DNA from: Enterococcus sp. BWR-S5
Lineage (GTDB): Bacteria > Bacillota > Bacilli > Lactobacillales > Enterococcaceae
Length of the DNA stretch: 64,000 bases
Direction of reading: 5' to 3'
Assembly (NCBI RefSeq): GCF_016745255.1
Contig: NZ_JADOEQ010000011.1
Location: 99,215 to 163,214, forward strand
Both the position numbers and the translations under genes were made by a program. Positions 11,352-19,440 of the stretch are shown in pieces. The notes under the pieces were generated by a model. It had not been told where the DNA came from. It saw nothing but the letters and a program-made list of their open reading frames with translations, and made no database searches. Within the stretch, counting starts at the first letter, position 1; each line of letters opens with the position of its first letter.

Positions 11352-12281
11352 TTATCTATTTCGACTGGCCATTCTAAAATACGTATACGGCTTCCCTTTC
11401 AAAGAAATTGACAGCTGCATGACATTTTCAGGTGTCGTACAACCGGAAAAACCACCATCACCAATTGCATGGATATCCGCACCTGTTTCCTTCATCATCA
11501 ACGCAATCATACGAATTGTATCCTGATCCGCACCTTCAACTGAGCTGTTTAAAAATGACATCGCCAACGTACCCGGCTTATAGCTATGAACAAACTGAAC
11601 CAATTCCTGAATCATATGCACACTGATTCCATGTCTTGAACCCGGTGCAGGCAAATCAATCACATCTGCTCCCGCATCTATCAACTCCTTGATAATTTCT
11701 TTAGCCTCTCGTTTTGCCAACGGGTCGCCTAATACCTTTTCATCGATTCCATCCTCCCACTTTCCTGAGAAAATCAGCAAGTCTTCACCGACAAGCTCCC
11801 GTGCCCGCTTTGTCGAACGAATAATATCATCAATAGATGTCCCTGATCCCGGATTGCCGCCAAGGACAATAAAATCAGCACCTAATTCTTTCGCTTTTAA
11901 GATGTGTTCATCTGTTGCCAACATTCCCTCTGCATCGTACAACTTCTTCTCTGTAATTTTATTTTTTCCCGGACAGCCAAGATAGATGCCCACAGGAATA
12001 TTGACTCTGCTTTTCAGCTCCGAAAGTGTTAGTCCCTGGAGCCCCGGATTATTACTGACTTCATTCAAATTAAAGGTATTCAGCATTACCATATCTGCTC
12101 CAAATGCAGCCATCAATTCTGTATTCGTAACACCTCGAACCAATCCCTCACTGGCAAAAAGTAAATGCTGAGCCATTACTACTCTTCCCTCTGATTTGAA
12201 AATCGACCGCTTCAACTCTCTACCGGACATCTTCTCAAAATCACTTTTAGAAGCACTTATCAGTCTAACTACCTCACTCAT
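11352..12281 (-). CDS. TIM-barrel protein of unknown function, PTS-operon associated
   Basis: A 309-residue cytoplasmic protein. Alternating beta/alpha segments with strand ends such as ADMVMLNTFNL, IPVGIYLGCPG, ADFIVLGGNPGSG, DLLIFSGKW, ADVIDLPAPGSRHG and ADIHAIGDGGF give a clear TIM-barrel pattern. The family (recently called DUF7916 to my memory) occurs almost only in sugar PTS operons of Firmicutes, yet has no proven reaction. The glycine-rich ends of the last strands look like a phosphate-binding site, so a sugar-phosphate aldolase, isomerase or lyase role is plausible. Its ATG overlaps the rpiB stop (ATGA), and it lies 24 bp before the PTS gene. Confidence 0.82.
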   Translation of the reverse strand: MSEVVRLISASKSDFEKMSGRELKRSIFKSEGRVVMAQHLLFASEGLVRGVTNTELMAAFGADMVMLNTFNLNEVSNNPGLQGLTLSELKSRVNIPVGIYLGCPGKNKITEKKLYDAEGMLATDEHILKAKELGADFIVLGGNPGSGTSIDDIIRSTKRARELVGEDLLIFSGKWEDGIDEKVLGDPLAKREAKEIIKELIDAGADVIDLPAPGSRHGISVHMIQELVQFVHSYKPGTLAMSFLNSSVEGADQDTIRMIALMMKETGADIHAIGDGGFSGCTTPENVMQLSISLKGKPYTYFRMASRNR

Positions 12282-12727
12282 ATCTGTTCCTCCCTTTCTA
12301 CCTTTGCAATCATTTCAACGCGATTGGCATGACGACCACCTTCAAATGTTGCCGATAGCCACTCCCTGACAATCATTTTAGCCAATTCAGAACCAACCAC
12401 ACGTGATCCAAAAGCCAAAATATTGGTATTATTATGCTCCTTTGATAGCTTTGCTGAATAAGGTTCGCTGCAGACCACCGCACGAATTCCGTGAACTTTA
12501 TTAGCTGTAATCGATATGCCGACACCTGTTCCGCAAATCAAGATACCACAGTCATAATGCTTAGAAGCAACTTCCTCCGCTACTTTTTTCCCGTATATCG
12601 GATAATCTGTTCTATCAGATGAATTTGGGCCAAAATCAGTCACCTCATGTCCCAGTTCTTTTAAATACTCTATAATTGCCGGCTTTAGCTCAAAACCGAC
12701 ATGATCACTACCAATTGCAATATTCAT
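12278..12727 (-). CDS. rpiB: Ribose-5-phosphate / allose-6-phosphate isomerase B
   Basis: A 149-residue RpiB/LacAB-family isomerase. Family marks are the N-terminal GSDHVGFELK (Asp8/His9), the CGTGVGISITANK loop containing the catalytic Cys, and FGSRVVG near the end. RpiB interconverts ribose-5-P and ribulose-5-P; several RpiB enzymes also convert allose-6-P to allulose-6-P, as known for Escherichia coli. The neighbouring epimerase and PTS make the second reaction attractive here. It overlaps the TIM-barrel gene by 4 bp and is the second gene of the operon. Confidence 0.93.
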   Translation of the reverse strand: MNIAIGSDHVGFELKPAIIEYLKELGHEVTDFGPNSSDRTDYPIYGKKVAEEVASKHYDCGILICGTGVGISITANKVHGIRAVVCSEPYSAKLSKEHNNTNILAFGSRVVGSELAKMIVREWLSATFEGGRHANRVEMIAKVEREEQI

Positions 12728-12821
12728 CTCAATTCTCCCCTCTGATTATGTATTTCTAATTCTCTTTTATATTTTTCACAGTGCATAAAACGAGTCTTCC
12801 ATTACTATAATGATTTTCTTA

Positions 12822-13487
12822 TTATACATTGATTCTTGTCTGCTTCGTCTCTTGAATAATTTCTTTATAGGATTTTTCTTTCCCGAATAACGTCGATGTT
12901 CCTAATACGAAGCCCGTTACACCAAGCTTAGAAAGCTCCACAATCTTCTCTGGAGAAATAGCACCATCCACCATCAGCTCAAACTCATATTTTGATTTTA
13001 CAGCAGCTAACTCCTCTAATTTTCCATTCACAAACTCAAGATATTTTTGACCGGCAAAACCGGGGTTAACCGTCATTACCATCACATAATCTACCAAATA
13101 TAACAGTTCCTTGATAGAAGCAACCGATGTACCGGGATTAATGGCAATACCGGGAATTTTTCCCAATGTACGAATTTTTTCCAATGTTCTGGTCGGCTGT
13201 TGATCGGCTTCTGGATGTATATAAATGATATCTGCGCCCATATTTGCAAACAGCTCAACATAATTTCCCGGATTGTTAATCATCAAATGAACATCGACTT
13301 GCTTCTGTGTAGCCGATCGAACGAATTCAAAATCCTGAATCCCCATAGAAAAGTTAGGTACAAACGAGCCATCCATAATATCCATATGAAAAATATCAAC
13401 ACCTGCTTTATCTAACAGCTTTACTTCTTCTTGTAATTTTGAAAAGTCCGCACACATCATTGAAGGACATAGTAATACGTCGTTCAT
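12822..13487 (-). CDS. Ribulose-phosphate / allulose-6-phosphate 3-epimerase
   Basis: A 221-residue (beta/alpha)8 epimerase of the Rpe/AlsE family. Visible marks are the N-terminal CPSMMCADF, metal-binding His/Asp in FHMDIMDG and VDVHLMI, MTVNPGFAGQ, and the phosphate-binding VDGAIS and FVLGTSTLFG loops. The SPSMMC-type start and the TSTLFG end resemble AlsE (allulose-6-P to fructose-6-P) at least as much as pentose-phosphate Rpe; the choice is not certain. It is the first gene of the operon, directly behind a consensus promoter with two LacI-type operators. Confidence 0.9.
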   Translation of the reverse strand: MNDVLLCPSMMCADFSKLQEEVKLLDKAGVDIFHMDIMDGSFVPNFSMGIQDFEFVRSATQKQVDVHLMINNPGNYVELFANMGADIIYIHPEADQQPTRTLEKIRTLGKIPGIAINPGTSVASIKELLYLVDYVMVMTVNPGFAGQKYLEFVNGKLEELAAVKSKYEFELMVDGAISPEKIVELSKLGVTGFVLGTSTLFGKEKSYKEIIQETKQTRINV

Positions 13488-13503
13488 AATAAAATCTCCT
13501 TTC

Positions 13504-13519
13504 GAGTAAACGATTACTC
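13504..13519. promoter_or_regulatory. LacI-type operator 1
   Basis: GAGTAAACGATTACTC, a near-perfect palindrome around a central CG, 17 bp upstream of the epimerase start. Its pattern recurs at 13550-13565 and 13678-13693, so it is very likely the binding site of the divergent LacI-family protein. Confidence 0.8.
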
Positions 13520-13549
13520 AAGCGAATAAAAAAATAACTCAGTAATTTT

Positions 13550-13565
13550 GAGTAATCGTTTTCCT
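13550..13565. promoter_or_regulatory. LacI-type operator 2
   Basis: GAGTAATCGTTTTCCT has a perfect left half and a degenerate right half of the same 16-bp motif. It lies just downstream of the -10 box of the epimerase promoter, a position where a bound repressor blocks transcription. Confidence 0.68.
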
Positions 13566-13577
13566 TTTTTCGAGTTA

Positions 13578-13606
13578 AATATAGCACCTTATCTTTTTAT
13601 TGTCAA
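13578..13606 (-). promoter_or_regulatory. Promoter of the epimerase-rpiB-PTS operon
   Basis: On the minus strand: consensus -35 TTGACA (13601-13606), 17-bp spacer, -10 TATATT (13578-13583). The leader runs about 85 nt to the ATG at 13487 and contains operators 1 and 2. Confidence 0.85.
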
Positions 13607-13677
13607 TAAAAATTTATTTTTTTCTGCTTGATTAATAAAATGAAACATGGGAAAATAAAGAAAATATAGAAGAAAAT

Positions 13678-13693
13678 GAGTTATCGTTTACTC
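13678..13693. promoter_or_regulatory. LacI-type operator 3 (autoregulatory)
   Basis: GAGTTATCGTTTACTC, the same 16-bp motif as operators 1 and 2, ends 16 bp before the ATG of the LacI-family gene. It suggests that the regulator limits its own synthesis. Confidence 0.75.
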
Positions 13694-13709
13694 AGAAAGG
13701 TTCCTGACA

Positions 13710-14720
13710 ATGAAAAAGGTTTCTATAAAGGATATTGCCCAATTGAGCGGCGTCTCTGTTGCAACAGTTTCACGCGTAATAAACAATAATGGTCGTTTTT
13801 CCGAGGAAACACGAAAAAAAGTGTTAGATGTCATCAAAGAAACGGGCTATCAAATGAACTTCAGCGCTAAAAGTCTGCGAATGAAAAAATCCTTTTCAAT
13901 TGGTGTTCTTGTCCCGGATATCAGTAATTATTTTTTCTCAGATGTGGTTCAACAAATTGAAGAAATCTTATTTGAAAAGGATTACTCTACAATCATCTGT
14001 AATACTGCACGAAATGCTGACAAAGAAGCTGCTTACTTACAGATGCTTGAAAGTAAGATGATTGATGGCCTTATTGTTATTTCAGGAGCAGATGAATTCG
14101 GCTTTGACTACAGTAAATCGGAAAAAGACATTCCTTATATTTGTATTGATCGAGAACCAAAAAATAGTGAACAGACGATTTTTATTTCATCCAATCACTA
14201 TCAAGGCGCGTTTGAAGCTGCCGAAGCGCTGATTCATTCCGGTAGTAAGCAACCGATAATTGCTATGCACAAAAGAGCCTCCTCTTCTGCAAAGGAGCGC
14301 TTCAAAGGCTTCAAGGATGCATTAAAAAAGAATAACATCGTCTTTGATGCAAAAAAAAATCAGCTATTACTAAATAGCGACAACTCCTATTCAGACACGT
14401 TAACAGCTTTCTTAAATCGTGTACCAGAGGTGGACGGCATTTTTGCAATCAATGATAATATCGCAATGGAGCTGTTACTGGAATTGCGAAGAGCAGGAAA
14501 ACACATACCGAAGGATATCAAAGTGATTGGCTTTGATAATACGCCACAAACAAAGTATTCAACGCCTAGTCTCTCTTCAGTAAAGCAAAACACTCAAGGT
14601 ATTGCTAATAATGCAGTGGAAAGCTTATTAGAGCTGATTAACCATCCTCATTCTGATAAAAAGGGCCAGTCCATTCTTCTGCCCGTCGAATTAATTCTTC
14701 GAGAATCCATTAACACTTGA
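13710..14720 (+). CDS. LacI-family transcriptional repressor
   Basis: A 336-residue LacI/GalR regulator. The N-terminal helix-turn-helix and hinge helix are plain (SIKDIAQLSGVSVATVSRVI, then a YQMNFSAKSLRMKKS hinge near residues 49-63). The rest is the two-lobed sugar-binding core (IGVLVPDISNYFF, DGIFAINDNIAMELL, IKVIGFDNTPQTKYS). It is divergent from the epimerase-rpiB-TIM-barrel-PTS operon, and three copies of one 16-bp operator lie in the shared 220-bp gap. It therefore very likely represses that operon and itself, with the imported sugar or its phosphate as inducer. Confidence 0.95.
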   Translation: MKKVSIKDIAQLSGVSVATVSRVINNNGRFSEETRKKVLDVIKETGYQMNFSAKSLRMKKSFSIGVLVPDISNYFFSDVVQQIEEILFEKDYSTIICNTARNADKEAAYLQMLESKMIDGLIVISGADEFGFDYSKSEKDIPYICIDREPKNSEQTIFISSNHYQGAFEAAEALIHSGSKQPIIAMHKRASSSAKERFKGFKDALKKNNIVFDAKKNQLLLNSDNSYSDTLTAFLNRVPEVDGIFAINDNIAMELLLELRRAGKHIPKDIKVIGFDNTPQTKYSTPSLSSVKQNTQGIANNAVESLLELINHPHSDKKGQSILLPVELILRESINT

Positions 14721-14741
14721 AAGTGAATCGCCATTTGAAAA

Positions 14742-14775
14742 TAAAAAAACGGAGGCTGCGGCCTCCGTTTTTCTG
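14742..14775. terminator. Bidirectional rho-independent terminator
   Basis: Stem AAACGGAGGC / GCCTCCGTTT (14747-14756 and 14761-14770) with a TGCG tetraloop, preceded by A7 and followed by T-rich DNA. It serves the convergent LacI-type and AbgT-type genes. Confidence 0.92.
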
Positions 14776-14784
14776 TCTATTCAT

Positions 14785-16305
14785 TTAAATCCCAAACGGT
14801 AACCCTGTCAGCATCCAACCTAAGAAGAAGATTGTCCAGCCAACCAGAACACTTAAGGAATACGGTGTCATAATCGACATCAAATCACCAATCTCAAATT
14901 TCGGTGAATATTTCTTCGCAGCAATCAGCACAACCCCCATATAAGTCATCAGCGGTGTGATAATATTGGTAGAAGAATCGGCTAAACGATAAGCCGCTTG
15001 AATCACATCAGGCTTCAAGCTGCCATTCGATGCACTGTCTAACATTACGATAAAGATTGGCGCAAGCAGTGTCCATTTCGCACTGGCTGAGCCCATAAAC
15101 AGATTGATAAATGCCGACAACAGGATAAACAGCAGAATCAAAACAAAATCATTTTGAATGTTCAAGCTAATTAGTCCTTGCGCCCCATGGTTGGCAATAA
15201 ACTTGTCTAATCCTGAATAAGAGAAAATAGCCAGGAAATTACCGGCAAAAATGGCAAAGACCATGATATAAGCCATATCCATCATTGCTTTTGTTGTCAC
15301 TTGAATGTACTCTTTCCCTGAAGTAATTGCGCCAACCGTACGGCCATAAGCAATAGAAGGAAACAAGAAAAGGCAGATCATAATAACAATGATATTATCC
15401 AAAATCGGATTAAAGGTTTTAATGGTTCCTGCCTCATCAATCACAGACTCATAGCTTTGCAGGATACCTGTGAAATACATAACAACAAATACGGCAATCA
15501 CTACTAATAAAGCAATTCCAGCAGCTCTTAAACCTCTCCGCTCCTTGTCAGTCAATTCACCAACCTCGATTGCATCTTCTTTCGGAATCACGATTTCATG
15601 ATGTTGTGCACGTTTCTCGATAAAACGATTTGTCACAACAGTCAATAGAACGGTTAAAAAGAAGGTTGATACAATCATAAATACCAAGTTCATCGTCACT
15701 GCATTAAACTCGAATTTTTGTCCCATTGTTTCTTCAACTACGTTTTGAGTAATGGCACCTAACAGTCCATCACCAGGTGTAGGGATTAACGCAGCCCCAA
15801 AGCCGGCAGATACTGAAGCGAAGGCCGCACAAATACCAATCAGGGGATTTTTACCTAACCCGGCATACAACGCACCTGCTAAAGGCACCAGCACAACATA
15901 GCCTGCATCTGATGCAATAGATGAGTTGATTCCTACAAAAACAATAACCGGAAGAATGTATTTCTCCGGTGTGGAATGTCCAACTTTCTTGATGATCGTT
16001 CCCAGCAGCCCGATTTTCTCCGCAAAGCCAAAACCGATAACACCAACTATAACGATTCCCAGCGGCGGATAAGAACGGAAGTTTTCAATGATATTGTACA
16101 ACAGCCATCTGATTCCTTCAAAAGACAGCAGATTTTTTACTTCGTATGTGGTTCCTTCCTGCACTCCTGCGTACTCTCCTTGAGCGATAAAACTGATAAT
16201 AATAATAATACCTATCAAGATAAGAAATAGTAAATTTGACTCTGGTAATGCTGCACCAATTCGTTCAACTAACCCTTTTTTCATTTTTCCATTTTTATTT
16301 TTCAT
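14785..16305 (-). CDS. AbgT family transporter (p-aminobenzoyl-glutamate type)
   Basis: A 506-residue membrane protein with 11-12 hydrophobic segments. The family is recognised from the N-terminal ERIGAALPESNLLFLILI, the conserved SSIASDAGYVVLVPL region near residue 140 and the C-terminal DSSTNIITPLMTYMGV. AbgT proteins import p-aminobenzoyl-glutamate in Escherichia coli; some homologues export sulfonamides. The start at 16305 is chosen because GGAGGC lies 6 bases upstream; the longer frame to 16407 has no ribosome binding site. The gene is monocistronic and not functionally linked to its neighbours. Confidence 0.92.
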   Translation of the reverse strand: MKNKNGKMKKGLVERIGAALPESNLLFLILIGIIIIISFIAQGEYAGVQEGTTYEVKNLLSFEGIRWLLYNIIENFRSYPPLGIVIVGVIGFGFAEKIGLLGTIIKKVGHSTPEKYILPVIVFVGINSSIASDAGYVVLVPLAGALYAGLGKNPLIGICAAFASVSAGFGAALIPTPGDGLLGAITQNVVEETMGQKFEFNAVTMNLVFMIVSTFFLTVLLTVVTNRFIEKRAQHHEIVIPKEDAIEVGELTDKERRGLRAAGIALLVVIAVFVVMYFTGILQSYESVIDEAGTIKTFNPILDNIIVIMICLFLFPSIAYGRTVGAITSGKEYIQVTTKAMMDMAYIMVFAIFAGNFLAIFSYSGLDKFIANHGAQGLISLNIQNDFVLILLFILLSAFINLFMGSASAKWTLLAPIFIVMLDSASNGSLKPDVIQAAYRLADSSTNIITPLMTYMGVVLIAAKKYSPKFEIGDLMSIMTPYSLSVLVGWTIFFLGWMLTGLPFGI

Positions 16306-16471
16306 AGATAGCCTCCAATTAAAAGATAGGCTTATTCTATCATAGTGACAAATTTCATACATTACATATCTAAGAAAATTCTGTGAGGGGACTATTAAAA
16401 TTGCCATTTCATTAGATATAGATTAAAAAAATATCCGCCATTTTGTGTTCACTTTCTTTCCTATTTGCATC

Positions 16472-16520
16472 AAAAAAAGAGTGACCATGCCCTATAAATC
16501 AGCATCCTCACTCAAAAAAA
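16472..16520 (-). terminator. Rho-independent terminator of the two-component operon
   Basis: On the minus strand GAGTGA (16508-16513) and TCACTC (16479-16484) pair, with an inner GATGC/GCAT-like extension, followed by seven T. It lies 11 bp after the sensor kinase gene. Confidence 0.85.
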
Positions 16521-16523
16521 CGA

Positions 16524-17657
16524 TTAAAAGCTTATATTCACTTTTGTTTGCTTATCATCTGAATGAATAGTTATCTTGCCATGATGGAGCAAAACAATTT
16601 GCCGACAAATCAAGAAGCCTTGACCGGAGCCTTCATATTCAGATACAGAGAGCTTTTTGCCGCGATTCATTTTTTTCAGCTGACTATCGGAAATGCGCTT
16701 CCCTGCATTGACAAGCTCAAGCTCTTTTCCAGAAATTGTTAGCTGTACTATTTCGTTTCCAGCAGCTTTGAAGGCATTATCTAAAAGATTATCGAATAGA
16801 CGCAACAATAGCACGCGATTCCCCCTAAGCTCTTTTTCTCCGGAAATAGATAACTGCAGCTTTGGGTATTTATGGCTGAGGTTTTGGAATAGCTCACTCA
16901 CATAGAACTGCTCCATTTTGATGGTGCCATCCGTCAAGTCTCCCATGATTAATAGCTGTTCGATGACCTCCTGCAGCTGCTGCGCTTCTTGAAATATCTC
17001 CTGACTCATCGTCGTCTTTTCTTCCTCTGTTGTTTTCAAACGCATCAAATATTCTGAATAGCCTGAAATAAGCGTTAACGGCGTTCGCAGCTCATGAGCA
17101 AGATTTTGAACAGGTCGATAAATCTTCTTCATTTGCCAATAAATAACGCCACTCAAAAAAATGGAGAAAAGAATACCAAACAGAAGGCTGTAGCGGATGC
17201 GCTGGTTCTGTTCTAAATAGACGGAAGAACTGTCTTTGATAAAAAACACCTCAAACGTTTCTTCACCTATTTCTTTGGTTTCAATATAGAGAAGATAAGT
17301 TTTTTCGTTCCTCTTTTTAACTGAAAGTCTGTCCATCGTATAACTCTTCTCTTCCTCCAGAAAAACATCCTTTGGGATCGAAGAAAAAAGTGTTCCGTCA
17401 CGATTATTAGCTACTTGAAAATAGAACTGCTGCTGCTCGTTTATTACCTGTACGAGTTCCTGAGTATGGCTTGAGGCAAACTCCTCAGTTACCCTCTCAA
17501 TAAGGAAATCACTTTCTCCTCTTAATTGTTTAAATAGTGCGACATCCTTAGTCAGTGATTGTTGAAAGCTATAGCTGACAAAGGCAAACAGCCCTGTGAA
17601 CAAGAGTATTTGAAACAGCAATACCACAAAGAAAAAATTCTTTTTCCATAGCTGCAT
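16524..17657 (-). CDS. Sensor histidine kinase
   Basis: A 377-residue membrane kinase. Membrane segments lie at about residues 8-30 and 155-175, enclosing an extracellular sensor domain of about 125 residues. The phospho-acceptor is His188 in AHELRTPLTLISGY. The ATPase domain shows an N box (LFDNLLDNAF, Asn290/294) and a GSGQGF loop at 343-348, while the usual DxGxG box is degenerate (LVNAGK). It is coupled directly to the response regulator gene (TAA then ATG). The first gene of the operon encodes a small exported protein, possibly part of the signal path. The stimulus is unknown. Confidence 0.93.
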   Translation of the reverse strand: MQLWKKNFFFVVLLFQILLFTGLFAFVSYSFQQSLTKDVALFKQLRGESDFLIERVTEEFASSHTQELVQVINEQQQFYFQVANNRDGTLFSSIPKDVFLEEEKSYTMDRLSVKKRNEKTYLLYIETKEIGEETFEVFFIKDSSSVYLEQNQRIRYSLLFGILFSIFLSGVIYWQMKKIYRPVQNLAHELRTPLTLISGYSEYLMRLKTTEEEKTTMSQEIFQEAQQLQEVIEQLLIMGDLTDGTIKMEQFYVSELFQNLSHKYPKLQLSISGEKELRGNRVLLLRLFDNLLDNAFKAAGNEIVQLTISGKELELVNAGKRISDSQLKKMNRGKKLSVSEYEGSGQGFLICRQIVLLHHGKITIHSDDKQTKVNISF

Positions 17658-18308
17658 TTACTCCACTTCCAATCTGTAGCCCAGTTTAAAAACGGTTTTC
17701 AACTGCTCATCCAACTGCAGTTTTTTTCGAAGCCGCTGAACATGGACGTCCACAGTGCGCACATCACCACTGTAATCAAATCCCCATGCCAGTTGCAATA
17801 GTTGTTCTCTCGTCAATGCCATATTTTTGTGACGAATGAAAACCTCCAACAGACTAAACTCCTGAGGCTTCAAGTCAATCGTGCCTCCATTCAATTTGAC
17901 CGTATATTTTTCAAAGTTCACAGTCAGATTACGCCACTTGAAAACTTCCTCCTCAGAATCAAAACGCCGTAGGACAACTTGAACACGGGCAATCAATTCG
18001 TCTAAAGCAAAGGGTTTTACGATATAATCCTCCGCCCCACTGTTTAATCCATGAATACGATCTTCAATAGCCGAGCGGGCGGTCAAATAGATAACCGGAA
18101 TATCTTTCATGCTTTTGATTAGAGAGAAGCCATCCGTATCTGGCAGCTGGATATCCAAAATAATCAAATCAACTGTTTCCTTTTGTAAAACGGCAAGAGC
18201 CTCCATGCCATAATAAGCCTGGAGGCAGCTGTAGCCGACAGCCGTTAAGCTGCTGAATATCAGCTTGTTGATTTTCACTTCATCTTCAACGATCAAAATA
18301 GTTTTCAT
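17658..18308 (-). CDS. OmpR-family response regulator
   Basis: A 216-residue regulator with a receiver domain (phospho-acceptor Asp52 in ILDIQLPD, conserved Thr76 and Lys98) and a C-terminal winged helix (DLKPQEFSLLEVFIRH ending in a VHVQRLRKKL recognition helix). It is the partner of the kinase encoded directly downstream. Operon order is exported protein, regulator, kinase. Targets are unknown; autoregulation is plausible since an AAGTTG-TAAA-CAACTT inverted repeat lies upstream of the operon at 19052-19067. Confidence 0.95.
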   Translation of the reverse strand: MKTILIVEDEVKINKLIFSSLTAVGYSCLQAYYGMEALAVLQKETVDLIILDIQLPDTDGFSLIKSMKDIPVIYLTARSAIEDRIHGLNSGAEDYIVKPFALDELIARVQVVLRRFDSEEEVFKWRNLTVNFEKYTVKLNGGTIDLKPQEFSLLEVFIRHKNMALTREQLLQLAWGFDYSGDVRTVDVHVQRLRKKLQLDEQLKTVFKLGYRLEVE

Positions 18309-18327
18309 TTACTCTTCCTTTTTCTGT

Positions 18328-18936
18328 CTATTCCGGATGATCGGATAACTCAAACAGCTTCTGATCAATCTCCATAATGATTTCCGGGCTCAAGTCGCGG
18401 ATTTTTCCATCCGGATCTATACCATGTTTTACACAGATTTCAACAATCGGCGTTTCAGAATCAATCTCGTCGGATAGCGCAGCTACATCACCGGAAAGTG
18501 TTTCTAGGGAATAAGCAAAGTCTCCGTTTTCTCCGAGAACAACCTCTCCATCTTCTTTCTGTTCATTTCTGGCAAGGATTGGCTGATTCCCATTCTCATA
18601 AAATGAAGCCAAAGCTACAAGATAATTAAACTGTTCTCCCTTGACCTCATTCATTTTAGTTTGATTGGCATCAAGTGTATATTTTTCCTCAAAATCTGCT
18701 GCAATCCGCGGATCATAGTTCAAAAAATCAACATAATATTCTCGTACCGACATTTTTTCGATTCGTTCAAATTCCTGTTGTGCTTTCTCTATCGCTTCTT
18801 CTATGTCTTCTTCATTGGAAGCCGCAACAATAGATTCCTCTGATAGATTTTGGGCAAGCGTGATTCCCCCAAAAAACAACCCGCAGATTACCACAGTTGC
18901 AATAATCAATTTTTTCCAAAGTCCAATTTTTTTCAT
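18328..18936 (-). CDS. Exported or membrane-anchored hypothetical protein of a two-component operon
   Basis: A 202-residue protein I do not recognise. Residues 1-8 are basic, followed by a hydrophobic segment (LIIATVVICGLFFGGITLA) that acts as a signal peptide or anchor. The mature part is acidic and helical (EEDIEEAIEKAQQEFERIEK) with a conserved-looking VREYYVDFLNYDP stretch. No lipobox is present. It is the first gene of an operon with a response regulator and sensor kinase, so a role as accessory sensor, kinase modulator or regulated output is possible. The start at 18936 is set by a GGAGGAAAAG ribosome binding site; a longer frame from 18954 lacks one. Confidence 0.8.
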   Translation of the reverse strand: MKKIGLWKKLIIATVVICGLFFGGITLAQNLSEESIVAASNEEDIEEAIEKAQQEFERIEKMSVREYYVDFLNYDPRIAADFEEKYTLDANQTKMNEVKGEQFNYLVALASFYENGNQPILARNEQKEDGEVVLGENGDFAYSLETLSGDVAALSDEIDSETPIVEICVKHGIDPDGKIRDLSPEIIMEIDQKLFELSDHPE

Positions 18937-19440
18937 AAGCTTTTCCTCCTTCATTCTTACAGTACCATTCTTTTAACAGCATATTTCGATCGTTGCTTTT
19001 TTATCAGCAACCAACTTGTTGATACTCTAAGAATAGCGGACAGTTATTGCCAAGTTGTAAACAACTTTTATTTTGGTTAGTTGAATTTATTTTTTTCATT
19101 TTTTCTCTTTCAAGTTATCCAGTTGCACCAGCATCCAGATACCTTTTTTGACTTATTATTATGATTTGAGTATATCATGATAGAGAGTGCTCCTGAACAG
19201 TGATTCGCTGATTCTTTTCTTTCAATCAATTATTTACGATTCAGAAGTCAAAGCATAGAAACTCTCTTATTACCTGCTACATTTCTGTCTCCATTTCATA
19301 CTACCATTTGTCTGTCGTAATATTCAGAGAAATCCTTTATACTTTATATAGAAAGATGCCTGTGCTTGGTACTATATAAGGTACAGGACAATGACACGCG
19401 GAAAACAGCTCTACAAGCCGCTGCAGGAGTGAATTTACCA
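18937..19440. other. Divergent intergenic region (504 bp) without gene
   Basis: No credible coding sequence on either strand. It holds the start signals of the two-component operon (leftward) and the ArsR-type gene (rightward). An inverted repeat AAGTTG-TAAA-CAACTT lies at 19052-19067, and a related CAACTTGTTG occurs near 19013-19022, so they may be operator sites. A GTAC-containing repeat (GGTACTATATAAGGTACA) spans 19368-19385 near the ArsR-type start. Promoter boxes could not be assigned with confidence. Confidence 0.5.
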
